This document shows positions 1-4,726 of a stretch of DNA of 7,824 nt, piece by piece (positions within the stretch are counted from its first letter, which is position 1; the number at the start of each line of letters is the position of its first letter). Source of the DNA: JAFAQB01 sp046724555 (GTDB taxonomy: Archaea > Thermoproteota > Nitrososphaeria > Nitrososphaerales > Nitrososphaeraceae). The stretch lies in the NCBI GenBank assembly GCA_046724555.1, contig JBKOWU010000318.1, positions 1 through 7,824 of the forward strand, written 5' to 3'. The position numbers and the translations under genes are program-made. The notes beneath the pieces are model-generated. The model did no database searches. It worked only from the letters and a program-made list of their open reading frames with translations, and was not told the origin of the DNA.

Positions 1-300
1 TGCACTACCATTTAACATAAACATATTGAATGTAGCATTAAACATTGGAGAACTAGAATTTATATTAGTAAAGTCAAATACGCCTGAAACTACCCATGCG
101 GGCCTTCCATCTTTTCCATTTTGTATGCTAGTAGTTGTTCCGTATTCTGCATGGCGTGGTTTTTGTGCATTTGCTATTGGTAACAGAACACTACTATTAT
201 TCAACACCCCTCCTGTTACTATAATCATCAGCATCAATGCTATTATAACTACCATTGTTGAATTTGTAAATTTACTGTTTTCGCGTTTTCTTTCAGTCAT
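1..300 (-). CDS. Secreted protein, 5' part only (runs off the left edge)
   Basis: One hundred codons are open on the minus strand from ATG at 300 to the window edge, with no stop. The protein begins MTERKRENSK, followed by a hydrophobic stretch at about residues 14-40 (MVVIIALMLMIIVTGG) and then PIANAQ. This is a classic signal peptide with likely cleavage after ANA45. The visible mature part has RPAWVVSGVFDFTN and NSSSPMFNATFNMF, a beta-rich, Asn/Ser-rich sequence typical of exported proteins in Nitrososphaeria; the function is unknown. The start is supported by a TATA box centred about 27 nt upstream, which implies a leaderless mRNA. The open frame on the opposite strand here is only its shadow. 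Confidence 0.8.
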   Translation of the reverse strand, partial: MTERKRENSKFTNSTMVVIIALMLMIIVTGGVLNNSSVLLPIANAQKPRHAEYGTTTSIQNGKDGRPAWVVSGVFDFTNINSSSPMFNATFNMFMLNGSA

Positions 301-542
301 TATAACACATAATTAAAATAATGTATAAAAGAGTTAAGGCTAGGATAAACCTGACTTAAAAGGAAAGAAAGGATATCTATCTATCAAAAAGCGAAAAAAG
401 AGGAAATAACCGGAGAGGATATTACTTATTACATCTGTATGGGCTGTATGTTATTTACATGTTCGCTCAGAATTTTTTATTTTCAATAAAACAAATAGAT
501 GCAATTTCATATCTTTATATCTATTGTTCTTCAAAAAGTTGT
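301..542. other. Intergenic stretch without a gene
   Basis: No credible open frame lies here on either strand. It holds the promoter of the left-edge gene and the 3' flank of the HTH gene ending at 543. On the minus strand, a T5 run (536-540) just past that stop and a 7-bp inverted repeat AATAGAT/ATCTATT (494-500 and 519-525) could contribute to termination, but neither is strong. Confidence 0.5.
323..330 (-). promoter_or_regulatory. TATA box of the secreted-protein gene
   Basis: TTTTATAC on the minus strand is centred about 27 nt before the ATG at 300. That spacing would put the transcription start on the start codon, as in leaderless archaeal genes. Confidence 0.55.
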
Positions 543-986
543 TCAGCTGTAATATCCTATCTTCTCTTCTAATTTTTCTTTGATATAATTTGGTACTTGA
601 TCAAATGGAATTGATTCTACCTTGGAGATCTCGTATAATTGATACACAAGCTCAATCACGTTTTCGGGGGAAACATCCTCCGTACTAACTTTTGTGATGA
701 ATAATTCTATTTTGTCCTCTGGTGTCCCCGATTTGGTAAAATAGTTGTACAACCTGGCGTGTGAAGCTAAATCAGCCAAATTCCAACCATGCTGTCTTGC
801 TTCCACAGCTAGCTGTCTAATTGAATCAAAGTCCAAACTTTCAAGTCCAGTTTTATAATTACTGATTATGCTGGTAACTGTCCCCGCTTCTATATTATTC
901 TGTGCAGCAATGGTATCGCGGGGGATACCGGAAATCCAATCCCTAATTACGTTTCTTCGAGTTTGCTCATCTGTTAACGGCGGCAT
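543..986 (-). CDS. HTH-domain protein, probably a C-terminally truncated family member
   Basis: This encodes 147 aa. Residues 8-47 (from RRNVIRDWISGIPRDTIAAQ to SIISNYKTG) look like a helix-turn-helix of the homeodomain/transposase-like kind, with a short linker, a recognition helix near AGTVTSIISNY and no metal-binding residues. Residues 50-140 are helical (DFDSIRQLAVEARQHGWNL, IELVYQLYEISKVESIPFDQ, VPNYIKEKLEEK). From memory, related proteins in Nitrososphaeria continue after YIKEKLEEK into a long coiled coil and a second conserved region. Here the frame stops seven residues after that helix (IGYYS), and the continuation is not visible downstream. It may act as a DNA-binding protein. A TATA-like TTATAA lies about 31 nt before the ATG, preceded by phased TGACG repeats. 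I recognise the family only as uncharacterised. Confidence 0.75.
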   Translation of the reverse strand: MPPLTDEQTRRNVIRDWISGIPRDTIAAQNNIEAGTVTSIISNYKTGLESLDFDSIRQLAVEARQHGWNLADLASHARLYNYFTKSGTPEDKIELFITKVSTEDVSPENVIELVYQLYEISKVESIPFDQVPNYIKEKLEEKIGYYS

Positions 987-1014
987 ATACTATATAGAAT
1001 AATGTTATAGAAGA

Positions 1015-1020
1015 TTATAA
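1015..1020 (-). promoter_or_regulatory. TATA-like element of the HTH gene
   Basis: TTATAA on the minus strand is centred about 31 nt before the ATG at 986, so transcription would begin a few bases before or at the start codon. It lies directly downstream of the TGACG repeat cluster. Confidence 0.4.
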
Positions 1021-1025
1021 GTATT

Positions 1026-1064
1026 CGTCAGATATCCGTCAACTGGCCGTCAGATCAGCCGTCA
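1026..1064 (-). repeat. Four phased TGACG iterons upstream of the HTH gene
   Basis: Read on the minus strand, TGACG occurs at 1060-1064, 1048-1052, 1037-1041 and 1026-1030, with steps of 12, 11 and 11 bp, so all copies lie on about the same face of the helix. Three of the four are followed by G (TGACGG). A fifth TGACG sits at 1122-1126. The array ends 5 bp before the TATA-like element, the position expected for an activator or operator array. The binding protein is unknown; the neighbouring HTH protein is one candidate. Confidence 0.5.
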
Positions 1065-1136
1065 TTTGGAATTGGAATGGAATATTGTACAAGCATGCTA
1101 TATACAGTATTTCCAATGTGGCGTCAGTATTAGATA

Positions 1137-1563
1137 CTAAATTTCTAGCTCGATATAGACTTGCTTCTTTAAGAGGTCAACCACATATTTCTGTTTAGCA
1201 ATAATATTTCCGCTACCAGTGAATTCAGTACCAAGCACACGCCTGAAGTATTGCTAATATTAATTCCACATCCTTCTTCTCCTGGAGCCTCAATTGATTT
1301 TCCTCTGATATAATTTAACGTCCCAAGCTGTGATCATACATACAACAAGATATATTGGAGATGTCATTCAACATAGATCGATATATAAGATAAGATTGCA
1401 GCAATAATAGCAAAGCTAAAACCATCAACGACGGGCGAGTAGACTAATTTCATGCTGAAGTCCACCTGTTGCTGGAATCAACAAGACAATAAGCACCGTT
1501 GGTTTGCTCACTACCCATAATAATGCGATAGGTATCGCCTTGAACGAAATTCAGAACTATAGG
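1137..1563 (-). pseudogene. Decayed cupin-domain protein gene
   Basis: The minus strand carries pieces of one cupin protein spread over different frames. At 1563-1477 it reads PIVLNFVQGDTYRIIMGSEQ and then TNGAYCLVD, the usual N-terminal part of small single-domain cupins. A frameshift near 1477-1479 then continues as IPATGGLQHE in the next frame, where intact relatives have a PPGGGPPPH-like metal site. Further on, RGKSIEAPGEEG and NISNTSGVCLVL match the APxGT...NxS part. The last frame gives LGTEFTGSGN through YIELEI and TAG at 1139-1137, resembling the usual ...YGIEI C-terminus. The start codon and most metal-binding histidines are gone. The total length of about 430 bp fits a roughly 150-aa cupin. 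Confidence 0.6.
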
Positions 1564-1585
1564 AAATCAGGAAGCGAGGGAAAAA

Positions 1586-1594
1586 TTTATTAAA
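1586..1594 (+). promoter_or_regulatory. TATA box of the SnoaL-like gene
   Basis: TTTATTAAA with a purine-rich flank (GAGGGAAAAA) is centred about 27 nt before the ATG at 1617, consistent with a leaderless transcript. Confidence 0.55.
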
Positions 1595-1616
1595 AAAGGT
1601 TATACATAACACGAGA

Positions 1617-2036
1617 ATGTCATCGCTTAATGCCCTAAGAGAAGTTGTCCAACGATTGGCAGAAACATTTAACAATCCACAAAACAGAGAATCATCTTAC
1701 TTTAATTTTTATGATGACTCTTTGACTATAAATGGTTTCCCTCCAAATCTTCCAACAAACAAGGAAGGCTTTAAACAGTTCATTTATCTCCTGTGGAAAG
1801 CATTTCCTGATATAATAATTACGTTTGAAGATATCATTATCGAAGGAAATAAGGTTGCAGGCAGATATAACCTAGCAGGCACACACAAAGGTGAATTTAT
1901 GGATCTTCAGCCAACCAATAAACAATTCAAAGTCAATGGTATGACAGTATTTTCTTTTCGTGATGCAAAAGTTATAGAGCGTTGGAATCTGGTAGATATG
2001 ATGTCATTGATGGAACAATTGAGAACACAATCGTGA
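1617..2036 (+). CDS. SnoaL-like / ester cyclase-fold protein
   Basis: This encodes 139 aa, the normal length for a single-domain SnoaL-like (NTF2-fold) protein. Family landmarks appear in order: an N-terminal helix pair, FPDIIITFEDIIIEGNKVAG (63-82), the strand GRYNLAGTHKGEF (82-94), PTNKQFKVNGMTVFSF (99-114) and ERWNLVDMMSLMEQL (121-135). The family forms an alpha+beta cone with a hydrophobic pocket. Members include polyketide cyclases, but most, including short stand-alone copies, have no assigned substrate, so no reaction can be given. There is no signal peptide or membrane segment, so it should be cytosolic. The ATG is supported by a TATA box 27 nt upstream. It stands alone, next to a cupin pseudogene on the other strand. 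Confidence 0.85.
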   Translation: MSSLNALREVVQRLAETFNNPQNRESSYFNFYDDSLTINGFPPNLPTNKEGFKQFIYLLWKAFPDIIITFEDIIIEGNKVAGRYNLAGTHKGEFMDLQPTNKQFKVNGMTVFSFRDAKVIERWNLVDMMSLMEQLRTQS

Positions 2037-2090
2037 CAAAGTTCAGAATGGCCTTTATTGTAAGTTTAGATATTCATCGTGATAACGGTT

Positions 2091-2207
2091 ATGGGTCATC
2101 ATCATAATAATGTTAGTCAAATGCGTGACAAAAAGAAGACACATGTAGGTCAAATGGCAGACGAATGTAAGCCAGACGGAATCTGGAATAGACCGGACCC
2201 CCTATAA
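2091..2207 (+). CDS. Possible small His-rich protein, 38 aa (doubtful)
   Basis: An ATG-to-TAA frame begins MGHHHNNVSQ and ends GIWNRPDPL, with one Cys. A weak TTTAGATA lies about 22 nt upstream. I do not recognise it. Charged and polar composition with few rare residues is compatible with a real micro-protein, but a frame this short also occurs by chance. Confidence 0.15.
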   Translation: MGHHHNNVSQMRDKKKTHVGQMADECKPDGIWNRPDPL

Positions 2208-2477
2208 GGCACTCTATGCAGTATTCCATAGACAACTAGATATCTGACATCACCATTTTCATATAAAATAAAATAGGAATTGAAAAATTCATTACGGTAG
2301 AAGACTCGTAAGTGAACTTAACGAACCTATATTCCCAAGTTGATCAAAACCGTTATAGCTAATCTCGATTCCAAAATAATATTTTATTTTTTGCTAGATC
2401 TAAGATAGAGAATTAGCTAAGTGTACAACTTCACTCAATTACAAGAATCATCAAACAATATGATAATATTCTGCTGA

Positions 2478-2592
2478 TCATAGCTCCTCTAAATCCTCTT
2501 TATCTGTCAATTCTATCCAGCGGTTCATTTACCAGGTTGTGGACTACATACACTACTGTATTGAATCCCACCGAAGTCGAAGCAAGATTGTT
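2478..2592 (-). pseudogene. Possible 3' fragment of a broken gene
   Basis: The minus strand reads SVGFNTVVYVVHNLVNEP. One extra base at 2520 then shifts into a frame giving WIELTDKEDLEEL and TGA at 2480-2478. The acidic C-terminal helix looks like a genuine protein tail. No start codon exists because a TAA lies immediately before the fragment. The family is not recognised and the call rests only on protein-like composition across one frameshift. Confidence 0.3.
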
Positions 2593-2674
2593 TTATTTTG
2601 AACTTAACACGGAGAAATAGAATAGGTTGACTAGATCCTATATTTCGTTGACAGTTCAATTTTTGTTATTCCAC

Positions 2675-3268
2675 CTATTCTTGAAGAGAGACTTCTACTG
2701 GTGTGGGATTAGAGAATATATCAAATACAGGGGATCTCTTTTGTGCAAGATCTACAAGTTCTCTTACTTTTTCCCTTGATGCATCAGATTTGACTTTGAA
2801 TGTGACGTTTATTTTCTCATATCCATTTCTAACATTCTCAGACATTCCAAGATAGCCTTGAAGGTCTATGTCACCTGATAGCGTGGATTCTACCTCGTCT
2901 ATCACTACTCCTTGAGATGCTGCATGGTAAATCAGAGTTGTAGTCAAGCAACTACTCAGAGCTGCAAGTGCATACTCGCCTGCATTGGCTCCGTTGTCTT
3001 CTCCTAGGAGAATTGGTGGTTCGTCTTCGTCATACACGAAAGGTTGGCTTCTACTGTGAGTCTGACCAGCGCCGTAAAAGTCATTTATGGTTATTTGGTT
3101 ATGACCACCCTTAATCCACTCTCCTTTTGCACGGAAATTGAATTTTGAGATTATAGGGCTGCTCCTTATGGCATCTATGGTGCCCGCCAGTTTTGTAACA
3201 TTTACCCCGTTTACGATTTTTTGCTCTACTTCTTCTTGTTTGTTTTCAATTTGATTTGTTTTGCTCAT
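2675..3268 (-). CDS. OsmC-family protein (single-cysteine type)
   Basis: This encodes 197 aa from the ATG at 3268. The OsmC/Ohr fold is clear (numbering from this start): the N-terminal strand FRAKGEWIKGGHNQI, then GEDNGANAGEYALAALSSCL with the peroxidatic-type Cys at about 107 in helix 1, then TTTLIYHAASQGV, VESTLSGDIDLQGYLG and the C-terminal QKRSPVFDIFSNPTPVEVSL. OsmC and Ohr enzymes use two cysteines to reduce organic hydroperoxides. Here the second, in the RSPVF segment, is Ser, and Cys107 is the only cysteine in the protein. It may therefore use an external thiol or have another role. An upstream in-frame ATG (3283) would add five residues, but it lies inside an operator palindrome only 12 nt from the TATA box, whereas 3268 is 27 nt away. 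It is cytosolic and shares its promoter design with the 110-aa gene at 4326. Confidence 0.9.
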   Translation of the reverse strand: MSKTNQIENKQEEVEQKIVNGVNVTKLAGTIDAIRSSPIISKFNFRAKGEWIKGGHNQITINDFYGAGQTHSRSQPFVYDEDEPPILLGEDNGANAGEYALAALSSCLTTTLIYHAASQGVVIDEVESTLSGDIDLQGYLGMSENVRNGYEKINVTFKVKSDASREKVRELVDLAQKRSPVFDIFSNPTPVEVSLQE

Positions 3269-3275
3269 AACATAT

Positions 3276-3289
3276 GATATCATGATAGC
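3276..3289 (-). promoter_or_regulatory. Operator site A, start-proximal, OsmC gene
   Basis: GCTATCATGATATC on the minus strand is a palindrome with one mismatched pair. It covers the stretch between the TATA box and the preferred start. The same 14 bases occur at 4305-4318 before the 110-aa gene. A protein bound here would block initiation. Confidence 0.65.
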
Positions 3290-3290
3290 A

Positions 3291-3299
3291 TAATATAAA
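3291..3299 (-). promoter_or_regulatory. TATA box of the OsmC gene
   Basis: TTTATATTA on the minus strand is centred 27 nt before the ATG at 3268. It lies between two palindromic operators. Confidence 0.65.
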
Positions 3300-3308
3300 T
3301 GTATTCAT

Positions 3309-3328
3309 ATTGATATCATGATATCAAT
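3309..3328. promoter_or_regulatory. Operator site B, perfect 20-bp palindrome
   Basis: ATTGATATCATGATATCAAT equals its own reverse complement. Its centre lies 36 bp upstream of the centre of site A, on the far side of the OsmC TATA box. The 14-bp core GATATCATGATATC recurs exactly at 4268-4281. Confidence 0.7.
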
Positions 3329-3473
3329 GACATTAAAACTGGTTCGCTTCAGTCGGCTCAATCTCAATTTTTGCAAGACAACTCTTTCTATATGAGTAAA
3401 CAAATCAGTTTTTATTTATCCCATGTGGTTTAGATGGGTGTAGGATATTTGCAACTACAAAAGTTATTTACTG

Positions 3474-4232
3474 CTAGTTCAAGAATAGCTTATGTACATT
3501 CTCTTTTGTAACATGTAACTTGTAGACTTCGTCTCCATTTAGCAGAAAGATCTGATCATGCAATTCGAATAGCTCTAACATGTCTTTTATCTCTGAGTTT
3601 AACAAAGTAGTACTATTGTAAGTACAATACGTCGAGCCAGCTAATCTATTAGTGTTATAAGCTTCTTCAATAGATAATGCCTGCTTCAATGAGGCCTTTG
3701 CTACATCATTTATCAGAAAATCCAGACAACATACCTGTTTATTATTAGCTTTTTTAGCCATGTTTTCAATTATCCTGCCAAAATATTTCATAATGTTTTT
3801 TTGACTGATTTGAGTTTGTTGCTTTTGCTGCTGTTGTTTTAGTGGATGGTCTTCCTTGCGCTGATAGTTTACTAATCCTGCTGCAATGGTATCACCGAGA
3901 GTATAATAATATGGCTTAATTGTTGCATCATACCAATTAAGTTTAGACAAAAGTTCGGATGACTGACTTTCTGGCGAGCTACAAAAACATCTAAACAGGT
4001 CACTTTCCTTGGCTAGCCTATCCATCGATTTTAACAATCCTATCATTGATTCATCATCTGAATAAATTACCAAATAATGCTTCCTTGGAACCTCTGATTG
4101 TTGATGTTTTAACCATTTGTCTACCGCATCCTTTACTATTGAGTTTATAGAAACACCTCTTTGATTTGCCAATTCTCCTAACTGTAAGTGAACTTTATCA
4201 TCAAATCCTCTAATTATTAGATTGTGTGCCAC
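3474..4232 (-). CDS. RHH transcription regulator with DcmR/MEDS-like sensory region
   Basis: This encodes 252 aa from a GTG start. Residues 2-43 (NLIIRGFDDKVHLQLGELAN, RGVSINSIVKDAVDKWL) match the Arc/CopG ribbon-helix-helix: one DNA-contacting strand, then two helices. Residues 50-240 resemble the DcmR/MEDS sensory domain: KHYLVIYSDDESMIGLLKSM at the start, CFCSSPESQSSELLSKL, a Gln-rich insert (133-144), then GSTYCTYNSTTL and a last helix and strand LFELHDQIFLLNGDEVYKL. Cys82, 84, 168, 169 and 203 could make it thiol-responsive. RHH proteins bind palindromes as dimers of dimers; palindromes flank this gene on both sides, and one abuts its own TATA box. The GTG is supported by a TATA box 26 nt upstream. 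The DNA-binding half is clear; the MEDS assignment is by pattern only. Confidence 0.8.
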   Translation of the reverse strand: MAHNLIIRGFDDKVHLQLGELANQRGVSINSIVKDAVDKWLKHQQSEVPRKHYLVIYSDDESMIGLLKSMDRLAKESDLFRCFCSSPESQSSELLSKLNWYDATIKPYYYTLGDTIAAGLVNYQRKEDHPLKQQQQKQQTQISQKNIMKYFGRIIENMAKKANNKQVCCLDFLINDVAKASLKQALSIEEAYNTNRLAGSTYCTYNSTTLLNSEIKDMLELFELHDQIFLLNGDEVYKLHVTKENVHKLFLN

Positions 4233-4254
4233 AATAACTATTAGCTAAATTCAT

Positions 4255-4264
4255 ATTTATATAT
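4255..4264 (-). promoter_or_regulatory. TATA box of the RHH regulator
   Basis: TATATAAATA on the minus strand is centred about 26-27 nt before the GTG at 4232, indicating a leaderless transcript. Operator site C (4268-4281) begins 3 bp upstream of it, over the expected TFB-recognition element. Confidence 0.6.
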
Positions 4265-4267
4265 ATC

Positions 4268-4281
4268 GATATCATGATATC
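4268..4281. promoter_or_regulatory. Operator site C in the divergent promoter
   Basis: GATATCATGATATC is a perfect 14-bp palindrome identical to the core of site B. It sits beside the RHH TATA box on one side. On the other, it lies 37 bp upstream of site D and ahead of the 110-aa gene's TATA box, so one site could serve both divergent promoters. Confidence 0.7.
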
Positions 4282-4294
4282 ACAACCTTGTACA

Positions 4295-4303
4295 TTTATA
4301 CTA
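4295..4303 (+). promoter_or_regulatory. TATA box of the 110-aa gene
   Basis: TTTATACTA is centred 27 nt before the ATG at 4326. The surrounding block 4291-4318 matches the minus strand of 3303-3276 at 27 of 28 bases. Confidence 0.65.
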
Positions 4304-4304
4304 T

Positions 4305-4318
4305 GCTATCATGATATC
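4305..4318 (+). promoter_or_regulatory. Operator site D, start-proximal, 110-aa gene
   Basis: GCTATCATGATATC has the same sequence and the same position relative to the TATA box and start as site A of the OsmC gene. The ATG inside it (4311) is in frame with the gene but is more likely part of the operator than a start codon. Confidence 0.65.
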
Positions 4319-4325
4319 TGAATGT

Positions 4326-4658
4326 ATGAATCAGCTTGATCATAATCAAGAAAAAAATCAAACTACAATAGAAGAAAAAAGGAATTTACGGGCAATCATA
4401 ATGACATTGGATGACATAGTAGAATACAATAGGGTAAAAGAACTAGCCGATTTGGTAAAATACCATAGCAAATTAATGTCGTACTATAGATTGGATCTGA
4501 AAACTGGCAAATGGAATACTAAACAATTTCTAGTTACTCAAACCGACACACAATTGGATGGAATAAATTCTGATATAAACACCTACAACAAAGCTGTAAG
4601 AGACTGTAAGATATTTGAATATAGTTTGCAGATAGCATTTTTTATATTTTTTGCCTAA
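4326..4658 (+). CDS. Protein of unknown function, 110 aa, under the twin-palindrome promoter
   Basis: I do not recognise this protein. It starts MNQLDHNQEKNQ, has a mostly helical, charged body (IEEKRNLRAIIMTLDDIVEY, RVKELADLVKYHSKLMSYYR), a strand-like LDLKTGKWNTKQFLVTQ, and ends in the hydrophobic FEYSLQIAFFIFFA. One Cys is at residue 94. There is no signal peptide, and the C-terminal stretch is too short for a confident membrane anchor. The ATG at 4326 is chosen because it lies 27 nt from the TATA box; an in-frame ATG at 4311 lies within the operator. The last codons are written over two T6 runs (4638-4643, 4647-4652), so the C-terminus may have been produced by truncation or may double as a terminator. 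It is divergent from the RHH regulator and 68 bp before the kinase gene. Confidence 0.65.
   Translation: MNQLDHNQEKNQTTIEEKRNLRAIIMTLDDIVEYNRVKELADLVKYHSKLMSYYRLDLKTGKWNTKQFLVTQTDTQLDGINSDINTYNKAVRDCKIFEYSLQIAFFIFFA
4638..4652 (+). terminator. Oligo-T tract, possible archaeal terminator
   Basis: Two runs of six T separated by ATA lie at the very end of the 110-aa gene. Archaeal RNA polymerase can terminate on T-rich tracts without a hairpin. Lying inside the coding end, it could limit read-through into the kinase gene, which appears to have its own promoter. Confidence 0.35.
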
Positions 4659-4693
4659 TTGGGACAAAAAACTTGGCGTTTTTATGATAGTAT

Positions 4694-4700
4694 TTTATAA
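4694..4700 (+). promoter_or_regulatory. TATA box of the histidine kinase gene
   Basis: TTTATAA is centred 30 nt before the GTG at 4727. Operator-like half-sites ATGATAG (4684-4690) and GCTATCAT (4716-4723) lie on either side of it. Confidence 0.5.
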
Positions 4701-4726
4701 AGAAGGTATGTATTTGCTATCATATT

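Larger units (their letters stand above)
2037..2674. other. Convergent gene-poor gap
   Basis: This lies between the 3' ends of the SnoaL-like gene (plus) and the OsmC gene (minus). I see no tRNA, no repeat array and no full-length gene. It holds a doubtful 38-codon His-rich open frame (2091-2207), a possible coding fragment (2478-2592, minus), a small hairpin CCAGA/TCTGG (2172-2186) and an A/T-rich TATA-like stretch ATATAAAATA (2261-2270) not followed by a start codon at a sensible distance. Confidence 0.5.

Noticed and set aside
26..316. Open frame of 96 codons on the plus strand
   Set aside because: It lies over the minus-strand signal-peptide gene, which has a clear signal sequence, a mature start and a TATA box at the right distance.
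998..1198. Open plus-strand frame across the TGACG repeats
   Set aside because: It has no start codon and overlaps the cupin remnant on the other strand; the composition is not protein-like.
2261..2290. TATA-like stretch followed by a small hairpin as an ncRNA promoter
   Set aside because: No conserved structure, defined end or partner gene is visible; AT-rich DNA gives such matches by chance.
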